NCBI GenBank assembly: GCA_032719365.1 | Contig: CM064874.1 | Coordinates: 34,458,716-34,522,715, forward strand | Length of the DNA stretch: 64,000 nt | Origin: Prinsepia uniflora | Lineage: Eukaryota; Streptophyta; Magnoliopsida; Rosales; Rosaceae | Reading direction: 5' to 3' | Shown: in pieces, positions 1-11,972 of the stretch | How positions within the stretch are numbered: position 1 is the first letter of the stretch | Layout: every line of letters begins with the position of its first letter | Notes under the pieces: model-generated | What the model saw: the letters and a program-made list of their open reading frames with translations, nothing else | Database searches by the model: none | Told to the model about the DNA's origin: nothing | Made by a program: the position numbers and the translations under genes

Positions 1-150
1 TTTTGGTATTTAAACATTAAAAGATAAGCATAAGGGGTATAAAATGATGCTTCATTCAAGGCTTATCAAGTCCCGACGGTAATAATTCTTCTTTTAATTC
101 CTGTTAGTCCTCACATATCTTGAGATTAACTCCCAACCAAATCTTATGGC

Positions 151-158
151 TATAAATA
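151..158 (+). promoter_or_regulatory. TATA box upstream of the antisense ORF remnant
   Basis: TATAAATA lies 71 bases before the ATG at 222, a normal plant TATA-to-start distance. It suggests the plus-strand coding remnant had its own promoter, opposite to the retrotransposon. This is a short motif in AT-rich DNA. Confidence 0.4.
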
Positions 159-221
159 CCAGTCATTATCAAACATTTCCTTATTCTTCTATGCATCGAT
201 TGAATCGTGAATTCTTCAAAC

Positions 222-1139
222 ATGTCACATATTTCCAAGGCTACATCTGATGACTCCACCTCCGCCTTTGATGAAGGGCTCCCAATCTACCCGCTAACTG
301 AGAGGGTCAATGACGCCCGCGCTTGGTAAGCGGCACTGACAGCTCGGTTGAAAACCATCCGGGAGACCTGGTTATAGTGTTGTGCTAATATCCTTAGCCA
401 TGGTTAAAAAGATGCTGTTGCGATGAGTCGTATCCAGAAGAGGAATACAGAGCTATGAGAAATACATGCAACTCTTCAGCAAGAGGAGAAGATGGTTTTC
501 CGAGAGCAGGATGAAGCTGTGTGCCGTGAGCTGGCCGAGAACCTCAACAAAGTGGCCCAAGATTGATTTTTTAAAATGTAATTCCTCGCCATTTAGTAAA
601 ATTTCCAAGTTTGGCAAGTGTCTTTACCTTTTACATCTAAATTTTTAGCTACCATGATTATTATATTCGTAGAAAAATGCTTATAAATTGGAATTCTCAA
701 AACAAAAACCTTCAACCACGAAATGTCTTTCCAAAAGCGCGATCCAAGAAACATTCCTATTTCTCACTACCACAGGCTTGTTGAACGTCTTCATGTTCAG
801 TCCTAGGAACAACTGTAGGTTATCAGTGATATAAGGAAGAACTCCACGCTTGTCGTGTTTCCGAGGAGGCAGAGCTGACTTCGCATCTTGAAACATGTTC
901 TTCAATTGAGCTTGAAATTATCTCCCTCTGTGGGAAAGTTAGCACGACCAGGGATGCTCTACTGCAACTGGAGGGAGAAGTGGCCGCCATGGAAGATGAT
1001 GGGGAAAATTTTAAGGCTGAAGTCACCATTCATGATGCTTTGGGCAAGGAGTCGAGGACAGTTGTTTACCAAGATGAGTTTGACCAGGGCTTCACTAACT
1101 GCGCAGTTGGGAAATCCCGTCCAAGGATTCAGATCTAGT
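222..1139 (+). pseudogene. Degenerate coiled-coil ORF, possible Tat antisense ORF (aORF)
   Basis: From the ATG at 222 a frame reads MSHISKATSDDSTSAFDEG and stays coding-like until an in-frame TAA after about 35 codons. Further coding-like stretches follow: about 453-555 (rich in Glu, Gln, Arg, coiled-coil-like, containing EEKMVFREQDEAV) and about 850-1135 (containing LETCSSIELEIISLCGKV and RDALLQLEGEVAAMEDD). Several stops interrupt it, and the AT-rich stretch 556-790 may be an intron. It runs antisense to the Tat gag-pol beyond the integrase, where Tat-lineage elements are known to carry extra, sometimes antisense, ORFs. I do not recognise a family. It could instead be a fragment of a host gene. 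Confidence 0.4.
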
Positions 1140-2074
1140 GATCTCTTGTTTTTAGGGACTAGAGCATTAGAATTTAGATGTAACCTTATCTCTTTCTTTT
1201 AATAATATTTTCTTTCTTTTCACCGCTTCACTTCGTAGGCTGGGTCCAGACCCAAACTATTTTTACTGTTTAAACATAGCCCGTTTTTCCTCTTTAGATA
1301 ATTTGAGATTGCATGTAGTAATAATTAAAGGCTAACATAAGCCATATTGGTTGGCCTATAAAATCAACGATCCTTTTGAAAAATAATTGGCGTCCTCATT
1401 TTCAAACTTGAACATGGAAAACACCAACAGTCTTGCTAATGCACAAACAGGTCCCTCTGTCCTTAATACTAAACAAAACCTTTTACTTTTCTTTGAAAAC
1501 CAAACCATCAACCGCCATCATTTAGTGGAAACCCAATTGGCGCAAATCCAACACTTTCAAGACTTGGTGTATGCCTATTAGATGAACAAGCAAAACAATG
1601 TTCACTACTTTGTCGTTTCTCTGCTATACTTTCAACAACAGGTTCAAACCCTCGAAGGCTATTATTAGAAGAGATTCTTGGAACCCTAGTAGGAGAACAT
1701 GCTGTATCTAAGATTCGTATCGTTGAACTCCTAAAGATGATCAAGGCCCAAGATCGCCATATCTAGACCATATCGCATATTGCCTTCAAGAATGGCTACG
1801 ATGAAAGGTACATAGCCCATGCCTCAGGTCACTCTCATCTCGATGGATGGTTTGATGAGAAGATGGTCGCCGAGATGGCGAAGAAGTCTCATTTCAATGT
1901 GATTGTGGTTCTTGCCTCCTCCCAATAGGTGGTTTTTCAAGCCTCTGCCTTTTTTTCTTGTTTGATGGCCATTTAGTGAAGTAGTTTCTTGCGATGATCC
2001 CTTGCTAGATGTTTGTAACTTCTTTCTTTGAAATGCACTTTGTTTTTTGGAAGCAGACGTATTTTTGTGGGATT
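1140..2074. other. Decayed non-coding stretch between antisense ORF remnant and integrase
   Basis: Nothing here is clearly recognisable. A 56-codon plus-strand frame starts at the ATG at 1414 and has a TATA-like CCTATAAAATC about 60 bases upstream (near 1355). A Lys/Ser-rich minus-strand frame (2078-1824) looks like low-complexity sequence. The position, downstream of integrase on the Tat strand, suits the aORF/3' untranslated part of that element. Confidence 0.35.
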
Positions 2075-2422
2075 TCAACTAATCACCCCGCTCTCGGAAT
2101 GCCAAAGGGTGGGGTAATACTTCTTTAGATGAATGTCGTTGATAGGATTCTTGTCCACCACTCCCTCATCATTTCTCAAATAGTAGGAACCTTTTATGTT
2201 CACCTTATGATTTATGAATGGTCCTTCCCAAGTCAGGCTCAATTTTCCTCTCTTGAGAACGATTCCTTTTGGTAACATTGTTTTCCACACGAGATCATTA
2301 TCTTGGAAAGGCATTCTCTTCACTCTTTTGTTGTATGCTCTTGCTACTGCCACTTTGTTGGCCATGATCTTGTTCAAGGCATCCATCCTTTTTTGGTCTT
2401 TCTCTTTTAACTCGTAACACAT
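2075..2422 (-). pseudogene. Tat-type integrase, C-terminal part
   Basis: A 115-codon open stretch matches the C-terminal DNA-binding region of gypsy integrase. The order ARAYNKRVKRMPFQDNDLVWK, then LTWEGPF, then a closing INDIHLKKYYP, is the usual end of pol in this lineage. In the family this part binds DNA non-specifically during integration. Here it is separated from the catalytic core, which lies next to it on the opposite strand, so it cannot be part of a working protein. Confidence 0.75.
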
Positions 2423-2446
2423 ATCCTAGGTATACTCATAAATATC

Positions 2447-3460
2447 CAGACCATATTAGTTAGTAGTCAATCAAATAACAAGGGCTTACACGTGTCGAAA
2501 TCTCTGTCTAGCCAACTACTATACTGCTGTAACATGTTTAGTATCCATGTTCGTCAATCCAACCATCGAGCACATACCTCGAGAGGAAACCTTAGTGGCC
2601 AATGAAATGGCTCAAGTTAGATCAGGAATCTTATTCCAAGATGGCCAGGCCAAGAAACGAATCAAGGTGGGGAGGAGATCCCTACATCTATACTGGAAAG
2701 GGATGCTAAGCTAGAAATCATGGATATTGAAGTTGACCCTGACGATTGGAGAGCTCCATTTATAAAGTATCTAAAGTATCCATTAAATCAAGATAGGAGC
2801 TTTAGAAACACGGCATGTCACTATACCACATAATCTTAATGTATCAGACCAAAATAAGCAATGCTCATGATAGGGGAAGTAAACGAAGAAGTGTGGGGGG
2901 CACATCAAGCAGGCTTAAGATGAAATGGCTCATACGTCGACATGAATATTACTGGGTAGATATTCAATCAAAGCGTTACGCGTATGCTAGAAGATGTGAT
3001 GCATGCCCAAGAGACACGCTCCATTCCAACATGCATCGTAGTACCCCTCAACTTGATAGTCAAGCCATGGCCATTCCGAGGATAGGCTATCTAATTCAAT
3101 GGAAAAATCTTTCCAGAGTCATCAAGGAAGCACATCTATATCATGGTGGCTACAAATTATTTCACCATGTGGGTGGAAGCCGAGGTTCTCAATCAAATCA
3201 CCATCTTCGAGTTGATAAAGTTCCTAAAAGATAACATCTTAAGCTGATTTGGAAAACTAGAGACCATCGTCACTGATCGTGGGACATAATTTATATCCCG
3301 AGAACTACAAGAATTCAGCGCTCAAGTTTTGATCAAGTTTGTACAATCCAGTCCTTATTATCCTCAAGCTAATGAGAGGCAGAGGCCAGCTATCCTGAAA
3401 AAGATGCTTGGAGATTATCCTACTGATTGGCATAAACAATTGATGTATACATTGTGGTCA
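2447..3460 (+). pseudogene. RNase H end, integrase zinc finger and core, inverted relative to the rest of pol
   Basis: Plus-strand reading gives the RNase H-integrase linker (IEHIPREE then VANEMAQV), then the H2C2 finger region (KMKWLIRRHEYYW, then CDAC near 2996-3010), then the core with YFTMWVEAEVLNQI, TIVTDRGT and SSPYYPQANERQ. There are frameshifts near 3070-3140 and several stops. The genes on either side of this block (2075-2422 and 3461 onward) are on the minus strand, so this roughly 1-kb piece has been flipped in place. About 100 residues expected between core and C-terminal part are missing at one junction. Confidence 0.7.
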
Positions 3461-5400
3461 TATTGAATGCTTTGAATCCTCATAGATCTTGACTTGTCAA
3501 GCTCCCATTTCAATCAGTATCTCCATCCCAATAATCAATGCTTCGGATTCTGCCTAGTTGTTGGTTATGCTCTCCTAATCTAGTTTGAATGAAAACTGAT
3601 TAGAAACTCCATCTGGATTGATCAAGTATATCCATGCTCTCGCCGAATCTTTAGTCTTATATTCGTCAAAAAACAACTTCCAAGGTATGATGGATAGCAT
3701 ACTGATGTGCATGATTGTTTCTTTTCCAATGTCGACACCTGAATATTCAGCTAAACAATCAGGAATGGCTAGGCCTTTCACTTCTTTCTACAAAACGTAT
3801 TGGAAATTCCATCCGAACAAGGTTAAGGTCCATTTTCCTATTTGGCCTCTCAAAATAGGTCGTGACAACATGTACTTCAGAAAATCTGTCTGGGCGATGA
3901 TCCAGATGGTGAAGGATAACATGAAATGTATTAATTTGACGGCTGTAAAGTATAGTGATAGAAATAATTTCTCCACTACCGTGTACCTTTCTTCAATATT
4001 TGTCAAAGTCCTACTTAGGTCATAGATCGCTTGCTCTTTTTCTTCCCCGTTATCTTGGGCCAGCAAGCTTCTGATGGTACTTTGTGACGCTAATATGTAC
4101 AACTTCAAGGGTCTCCCCACCTTGGGTGTCACTAGAACTAGAGATTTGGATAGATATTCATTGAGTTTTGCAAAAGCAATTTGATGCTTCTCCTCCCACT
4201 TGAACTCTCCAGTATCTTTAGTTTTTACCAAGGAGGAAAAGACTTGGATTTTCCTCGATAGATTAGCTATGAATGTTCTAAGAAAGTTTACCTTCCCGAG
4301 AAAAATCTGAAGTTGTTTTTTGTTCTTAAGCGGGGGTCAGTCCTTGATCTTTTTAGCTTTGTTTTTATCCACTTCTATCCCTCTTTGATGAACTAGGAAT
4401 CCCCTAAAGTTTCCTGCTTGGACTCTGAATGCACATTTTTTGGGGGTTCATTTTCAGCCTATGTTGCCTCATTTTTAAGAAGGCTTTCCTAAGATCTTCA
4501 ATATGCTTTTTCTTGCCTTGAGATTTTACCATGACATCATCGATATATACTTTTAGATTCTTCTAGATCATCTCGTGGAAAATAGCGTTCATTGGCCGTT
4601 GATATATGGCCCTCGTATTTTTCAATCAGAAAGGCATGATGCCATACTCGAATGCCCCCAAGTGTCCAAGGCATCTAAATGCAGTTTTGTGAATGTCATC
4701 TTCCACTAAGAGGATCTGATTATATCTCGCATTACCATCCCTAAAGGACATGAATTGGTTATGCGATGTGACGTCGATTAGCATGTCATCCATTGGCATT
4801 GGGTGTTTATCCTTTGGAGTGGCCTCATTTAGATTGCAGTAACTGGCGCAAATTCTGGCCTGATTAGTTTTTAGTTTGATTGCTGGGACTACATTAGATA
4901 CCTATTCGGCATATTGGGTTGTCTGTATGAACCCTACTTTGAGAAGTTTGCCAATTTTTTTGTGACCTTAAGCTCGGTCTCTAGCGACATCCTCCTTCTT
5001 GCCTAGCAAACTGATTTGTATCCTTCTTTGATAGGTAGTCGATGTTTGATGAGTTTCCTATCAAGTCCCGGCATCTTAGTGTGGTGCATGCAAAGAAATC
5101 CTTGAACTCCTTCAGAAACACTATCATTTTTCGTCATCGTCTTTTTCAATATCTCACTGATATAGGTCAGGTCGGGGATCTTCCTCAGTCCCCAAGTTCA
5201 CTTATTCCAAAGGATCTTAGGTCTCAGGTAGGGGTTTGTCCAATTCTGAAGGGTAAAGCTTCATGATCCCCAGTGGGATATGATCCCCAATGAGTTTCCT
5301 ATCAATTTCATTTTGGGGTTATAAAAGCTAGCTTCGGCCACCGTCGGGTTGGCCATGAATGTCCTTGCATATGCTTGAATGATTCCCAGTATCCTTCTTC
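3461..5400 (-). pseudogene. Tat-type reverse transcriptase and RNase H
   Basis: On the minus strand, RT is recognised by the catalytic box VYIDDVMVKSQGKKKHIEDL (near 4550-4490), followed by KMNPQKCAF and a thumb/connection segment with FKWEEKHQIAFAKLNEYL (4231-4130). RNase H follows (3781-3461), with WKLFFDEYKTKD where the family has a WxLxFDGA start, so the second catalytic surroundings are altered. Stops interrupt RT at several points, for example just upstream of YIDD. The enzyme would copy element RNA into DNA and degrade the RNA strand. This copy is inactive. Confidence 0.75.
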
Positions 5401-5633
5401 GCGAGTAGTGTCATCGGGATTCCATATGCCAATTTTTTAGTCTAAAGTCGAGGGGATGCACATGCTTTTGTGGATCTAGTCCTTTCCTAGTAAGTTGTAG
5501 CCCGTGGTGTTGTCTACTACAAAGAACGCCAAGATCGATTTCTTGGATCCCACTATAATTTCTATGGGTAAAACCCCTTGAGTTTTAGTAATGGTCCTAC
5601 TAAAATTAGAAATTATGTAGTCGGAAAACAATC

Positions 5634-6250
5634 CTACAGTGTTCTATTTAATCTCTTCAACATTTTAACATGTAGAATGTTGATAAAAGCCTCACCATCT
5701 ATCATCATCTTGTTGATCGAGATGCCCTCCAAATGAGTTGTAATGAAAATAAGCCCCAGATGATCCATGATTACCTTAGTTTGGATAACAAATAGTAAAT
5801 TTTCTTGGCAGAAAGTTTCTTTTGGGATGACATCCTGATCTTTGTCCATCAGGATCTCGATTGTTGCTCGGGAGGGTTCATAAATAGTAACATTACTTAT
5901 CATTTGGTTGACTTGGTGATATACTATTGATAAGTGTTCTGGTAAGACTGCCACTACATCAACCTCAATTTCAAGTTCTTGTTTCTTGTCGAACAGGGCA
6001 TCAATTTCCATGACTTCTAATAGGTCTTTTTCAAACTCTACTATTTCCCTCTTGGACATACCCTGACCATAGCTTTGCTGGATGTCACACCTGGGTGATT
6101 CTTCAGTTGAGTCTTTCGTATTCTCAATTTTCTAGTTCTCCAAGCTTCCTTGGTGAAAGTCTTTGAATACGAGCTTTTTCTTGACTTTAGAAGAAACCTC
6201 TGACATAGTACCTGGATCAAAGTTTTCTCTCAATTATCCCTTTTGAACCT
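5634..6250 (-). pseudogene. Tat-type aspartic protease region
   Basis: A 141-codon open stretch (6059-5634) contains LIFITTHLEGISINKMMIDG followed by EAFINIL. This is the place of the retroviral-type protease active site, usually ((V/I)DGGA-like in this lineage); here it reads IDGEAF, so the motif is partly lost. Upstream sequence to about 6250 is Lys/Glu rich and interrupted. Protease would process the Gag-Pol polyprotein in the cytoplasmic particle. It lies between gag and RT as expected. Confidence 0.6.
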
Positions 6251-6549
6251 TCTCCTCTTTCTTGTTTATTTTTGGAGGACTAGTTAGCTTTCTCTTGGGT
6301 TTCAGAGGCGTCGTTGGTTCTTCAAGAGGCCTTGCCCCCAAGCCCTTCGTAGAGCGGAGGCATGCCCCGTACTATCTCTAGATCCTACTCTTTCCAGTCC
6401 TCCTTATTCTTTAGCTAGCTTTCCATCTTTTCCTGCTACATATCATTTCCCCTCTTTAGTTGTAGCTTTAAAAGGTCTGGCCATCTCAGTGGCCTTATCG
6501 GGAGGGACCGTTCTCTTGTTCTGCAATTTTTGCTAGTTGACTTGCCCCT

Positions 6550-6571
6550 CCCCCCCCCCCCCCCCCCCCCC
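6550..6571. repeat. Poly(C) run of 22
   Basis: An uninterrupted run of 22 C follows CCCCT. It lies between the protease and gag remnants. Such G/C homopolymers are rare in plant DNA and prone to assembly error. Confidence 0.9.
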
Positions 6572-6599
6572 AATTTGTTGATTAGTTGTCCACTCTTAC

Positions 6600-7114
6600 T
6601 TTTTTATGATGTCTACTGATTCTTGAGATGCGGGGCTCTATGGAATTTTATTTTTGGGGCACGTGAACTAGGGTTCTATTCAGGTATGTTTGGAGAATTG
6701 TTATTTCGACCTTGCTCTGAGCATTCAGATTTTGCTCTAAGGTCTTTAGTCGAGGTCTTAGGGTCACATTTTGTTTTGAACTTGATGTATAACACTATCT
6801 TGCCTTCGATTATGGCAGAGGTCACTGTTGGGTTGTTCTTCTTTAACTTTTTGCCCCTTTTTGAGACCATTGTAGATTGACCATACTAACTGATGTCGCT
6901 GGGAATGGATCTGTGTACACCTCTATCAGGGTCTTGGGTATTGGTGCTAATGCGATATGTTCTTACTTGATTAACCTTTGGATTATATACTTGAACGGAA
7001 CAAAACTAGCCATGGCATGATGTAATAACACATGCCATTTTAAGAAATTCTTTCCCTTGATATCTTCATGTTTGGGCTTCTCTTTCTTAGAAGTTTGATT
7101 ACCTTGGCCCTTCT
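6600..7114 (-). pseudogene. Tat-type gag, 3' part
   Basis: Minus-strand translation from 7114 gives QTSKKEKPKHEDIKGKNFLK followed by WH and a second His. This resembles the CKWH...H...C segment near the end of Tat Gag, with the first Cys replaced. Downstream are short frames (6870-6676) rich in Lys. Frames are broken. The right edge is the insertion point of the solo LTR at 7115. Confidence 0.45.
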
Positions 7115-8412
7115 TGTAACGAACTTAATAGCCAAAGAAAATGAAATTTGGAAAATGGGGAAAAATAACGATTTTCCCATGTTAAGTCAATAGTTGACTT
7201 TTTGATATGGACAACTTTTGGGTGTTTCGAGAGTACTGTTACGTAGATCTTGGACTCCTGAGTTTGTAGACATGTAGCATGGTAAATAGGAGGTCAGATA
7301 AGGTAGTTATGGGTCCAAAATGGATCAAGGGCAATATGGTAATTTTGGTTCAAGGGCAAATTGGACATTTTGTACATGGGATATTTTGAGGAGTGCCAAG
7401 TGTCCAGAAACATCTGGATCTCTCCCTCTCTCCATGTAATGACCCGTCCCGAATCTACGGGATTAATTAAGAATTAATTGAGTATTAGTGAGACTAATCG
7501 AGAATTAGTCGAGGTTTATCAGGTGATCGGGGTACAATTATAATTTTACCCCCAGAGAGGGTAAAAAGTTAATTTTTGACTCGGGAGGTCAATGACACGT
7601 GGGCCAAGGTCCAATACGTACATCGAGACGATACGAGTCCGTAGACAGGTGACACATCAGAATCGAACATCGTACGGGAAAGTTACGGGTTAGGAACGAT
7701 TGCACGTACTATTTACGGTGGCACATTTTATGAGGCAAGTTGACATTTGTCATTTAGTGGGCCCAGATATTTGTGTTCAGGACCAACGGAAGTGTCACTC
7801 ATCCATTGCTCCCCATCCCACATAAATGCATCCCCCCTTCCTATTCCATTTGACCGAAACCCAAAACCCACCCAAACACCCTCCAATCTTCATCCTTCGT
7901 TGCTTGTGTGAACGGGAAAGTGAGAGAGTGAGACCAGATGGTGACAGTGGTGGACGATGGAAGCACGGCGGAGCAGCTAGGAGCCACGACCAAGTAAAAC
8001 CCAAAATCGTTCAATGGGTCAAAATTTTGAAGTTGGGTTTAGAGGGTTTGTTGGGCCATTCTAATTATCAAAAATGAATCCTAGGAGTTGTACGAACTCA
8101 CAGAGCCCAGAACCGTGAAAAGAGGTGGCTAGAATCGTCTGGAAATCGACTTGGAAAACCAGCCGAATTGCATCAACCTCCCAAGGTAATTTCTAGACCT
8201 CCTTAGCTCATTTTGATGTCATAGATCCCTTCCTGGGATCATTATGATCAATTAGGAACAAAAATGGTGAAAATCGGGTTAGAATTGAGTGAGATAAGAC
8301 TGGGTCAGGTCGCTGGTCTAGTCGACCCGTTATAGAAAAACGGGTCAACCTGTCTCAGGGTTGATGATGATGACGTGGAAATCCACATCATCATCTGTCA
8401 AAGGCTTTCAGG

Positions 8413-8514
8413 CCACGTGGCAAATTAGGTACTGCCACATGGCAAGCTGTCAGACACAATCAGCACTGACGTGTTAGACACGTGGACCAATCAGAGGCTC
8501 ACACGTGGCACGTG
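8413..8514 (+). promoter_or_regulatory. Cluster of CACGTG G-boxes with a CCAAT box in the LARD-A LTR
   Basis: CCACGTGG occurs at 8413-8420, ACACGTGG at 8478-8485, and a double ACACGTGGCACGTG at 8501-8514, with CCAAT at 8487-8491. The same arrangement is kept in the 3' LTR around 24595-24690. G-boxes bind plant bZIP and bHLH factors and, in ABRE context, respond to abscisic acid. Use as LTR promoter elements is inferred from position only. Confidence 0.5.
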
Positions 8515-11117
8515 TCAGACCTAACAGCTGTCAAACTTGACAGGTGTTAGATGTCAAGCTGATGTAACGACCTGTCCTAAATTTTGGAATTAATTTAGTA
8601 ATTAATTAAGGATTATCGTGACTCATCCATTGCTCACTAACACACATACATGCATACCATCACCATTCATTCTCATCTTCTCCATTCTTCCTAACCCGTG
8701 AAACCCACAACCACAATCTTTTCCCCTCCCCGGTTCTGAGCTGAGAGAGAGTGACAGAGGGTGATTGAGAGGCCAGGAGACGGTGAGGAGGTGGCAAGAC
8801 CGCTGTGGTTAGGGGAGGAGTCACAGGAAAAAGGTAAAACTGTAAACCGTTTTTAGTTAAAAATTGGAAAATCATGTTTTGATGTTGTTGACTGTTTTGG
8901 AGGATTGAACGAGGTTCTAGGAAGTGAGACGAATCGATTGGGACCAGTTTCGAAGGCAACGGTGGCCTGTGATGGTTGGATACGACGAAGGAAAAACAAA
9001 GATCATTATTCATTGTTTAATAGGTACCTTCAAGCCCTTATCATGGAATTATGGGTTTATAGAACTAATCTAGGGAGTTAGACGAAGAGAATGGGAGAAA
9101 ATTGGAGTGATTTAGTGGTTGAATGATGGAGAACCGGCCAGGTTAGGGTCGCGGGTCTGCGGGACCCGATTCAGAGAAACAGGTAACCTAGACGAAGGTT
9201 GAAGATGATGATGATGTCATCATCTGACAAGTGTCAGATGTGGAACAATCATGGATGGATATGTGTCACATTTCAGTGCACAGTCAGCACTAATATGTCA
9301 GTGATGTGGCCCACTCAGTGGCTACAACGTGTCATAGACATGTCAGTGACGTGGACCAATACGCAGTTAACATGTGGCACTGTCAGGCCCTGTCAGGCTG
9401 ACGTCAGCGTTAACTTTTACATTGACCACACGCATGGGGGCACGTGGGCATGAATTTCGAGATGGGATCAGTGTCATTTTAAAGGTTTTGACAATCCGAA
9501 TCCAATGGTGGCGGTTTCTGGTCGATCGGGGATCGTTGGGTTGGTTAAATCGAGATTTTTAACCTCCAGAAACTTGTTCAGGACGTGTTCCTGAGCTGGT
9601 ACTGTTCATAGGTCTTAGGTATGACCTTATAAAGTCCTCTAGTGACCATTGGTATGATTTGTACAGGTCCATAAGTTCCAGAGATGGTGAATTAGCCCCG
9701 GGAGGCTTATGCACGCATATCGATGCGCAGCTAGGACAGTCCGGGAGGCTTATATGTTTTATATATGTGATTTATGATGATTACGATTATGGTATTTCGT
9801 ATATATGTATTTGCACGTATTTTGAGATTTATGGTTTTATATTGTGTTTATACGTACTGGTATTTCAATGGTGGTTTAATGAACTAGTTTTGGTTTGGAA
9901 ATAAAGTATCGGGCTGAGACCCATTTGGTTTACACTATCGGGCTTGAGGCCCAGTTATGGTTTACAAAATGGATTTACGATAGTTTTATGGAAATTTTGG
10001 GCAAAGGCCCCTTTCTAAACGGTTTTGAAATGATTTTATAAAATGTTTTCTACATACCATCCTTATATGTGGATATGTGGATGGTCTCTTCTAGCTGTCT
10101 GGGACACTGGGGTAGTCACGCCGCATTGCCTGCGAGGGGTCATTGCACGGAACGACCAGACCGTATAGTGACTAAGGAGCAGGATTGCTATTATTAGACA
10201 TCTGAGACGTCAGACATCTGGCATGTCATAGATAGGTTCGGAAAGACCCTGATAGAAGATTTATCAACCTAGAAATTATGAATGATAAACTCCTAATGTA
10301 ATACTTTTCAAGTGCACAAAATCTTATCACGAGTATAGTAGGTTTGCAAAGGTCGATCCATCGAGGACATGTTCAACGTGAATCCACTTAGTTTAAAGTT
10401 AGGAAACTTGATTAAAAAGCATAAAAATGTTGGGGGGTTTTTGAGTGATGATGATGACGAAATTAAATGAAGAAAACAAAGTGAACAATAATGAAAACTT
10501 GATTTGAAAGTTATTTGAATGATTAGGACGAATAAGGACATGTTATCCACCTTTACCAATTATAGTTCTCTTTAGATCTCTTTGATTAGATTAATTATGC
10601 ATGTATCTGAATTAAGTGCCCACGCAGGAGCCCGGCTAAGGCTCACCCCACACATTTATCTTCTCTTAGATTGCATGTTTAAGCATGATGTACCCGCCCT
10701 TAAACAACTATTACCGATGGTGCGTGATAATGCATGAAACATAAAGAAGATTTAATGACACTACACTTGTAACGACCCGTCCTGAATTCTGGGATTAGAT
10801 TAGTGACTAATCAAGGATTAGTGAGGTTAATCGGTGATTAGTTGAGCGAAATCGGACGAACAATGCAAAATGACCATTTGCCCCTAGTCATGGGTAAAAT
10901 ATTGACTTTTTGATCGGGAGGTTCGATGATCAAGGGCCGAGGACCGTTACGTAGATCGGGTCGATACGAATCCATAGACAGGCGGCACGTCGAATTCGGA
11001 CGTTCGACGGAGAAGTTACGATTCACGGAAGTTTTGAGGTACTATTCACAGTGATACGTTTTACGAGACGAAAATGGACTTTTGTCCTGAGTGGGGCCAG
11101 ATCTTTTCCCTAGGCCC

Positions 11118-11149
11118 AATGGATGAGTGACAAGTGTCACCCATCCATT
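11118..11149. repeat. Conserved LTR palindrome
   Basis: Arms AATGGATGAGTGACA and TGTCACCCATCCATT (one mismatch) flank a two-base centre and can form a hairpin. The same palindrome occurs at 20069-20100, 21341-21372, 36378-36409 and 63193-63224. Confidence 0.85.
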
Positions 11150-11908
11150 GCTTCCCTTACACAGACACATGGAACCACTTCCCCCCTCTGTGTTCATTCG
11201 ATCTATCCAAACCCAAACCCGGTGAACCCAAATCCAAACCCCTCCCATCTGCACACATCTGAGGCAAGGAGAGGAGATGAGGATGAATGAGAAGATGAAG
11301 AGACGGTGGCAGACGGCCAACCGCCGTGGACGGCGGTGGAATGTAAGGCAAGGTAAACCCGAACCCCCTGTATGTTTTTGAATTTGGATTTTTGGATTGG
11401 GACGTTGGGGAGGGTATCTATTGATTAGGGTAGGTTTAGGAGGCTGGTAGGAAGCTTAGGAGAAGGTTTTGGAGGCTGAGGACGGCTGAGGAAGCCAGGA
11501 ACGGCGGCCAGAGAGATTTTGGTGGCTACCCACCGAATTCCATTCCCGGCCAAGTTAAGCCAAACCAATCCTCCCAATCTGTTTCTAGGGATCCTAAGAA
11601 CCTATTGGAACCCTTAGGATGAAGCTTTGACACCTAGAAGTGCCCTGAACCAAGGTTGGAAGTTTTGGTTCAAAATGGATTTTAGAACCAATGGGTTTTA
11701 GGCTTGGTTTCTAGGTTTTAAGGACATGGTTAGATTGGAAATGTTGTTAGGAAGCCATAGGAGCTAGAATGGGTGAAAAAGGATGAAAAATGAAGGAGAT
11801 ACAAGGCTGGACCGGTCACGCAGGTTCGGCCGGAACAGTGGTGTAGTTGGACCAGACCGGCCGGTTCGGACCGGCCTAGCCGAAGGACAGGGAAGATCCA
11901 CAGTGCCG

Positions 11909-11972
11909 GCGCGTGGGCTCACGCGCAGGGGCTTCAGGCCGCGCGTGGGCTCACGCGCAGGGGCTTCAGGCC
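11909..11972. repeat. Tandem 32-bp GC-rich duplication
   Basis: Two identical 32-base units beginning GCGCGTGGGCTCACGCGCAG lie head to tail (11909-11940 and 11941-11972), followed by a partial third. Sister LTRs carry one diverged unit, for example near 37005-37050. Confidence 0.85.

Noticed and set aside
6623..6880. 85-codon plus-strand frame in the Tat gag region
   Set aside because: The minus strand here continues the Tat gag; the plus frame has no recognisable content.
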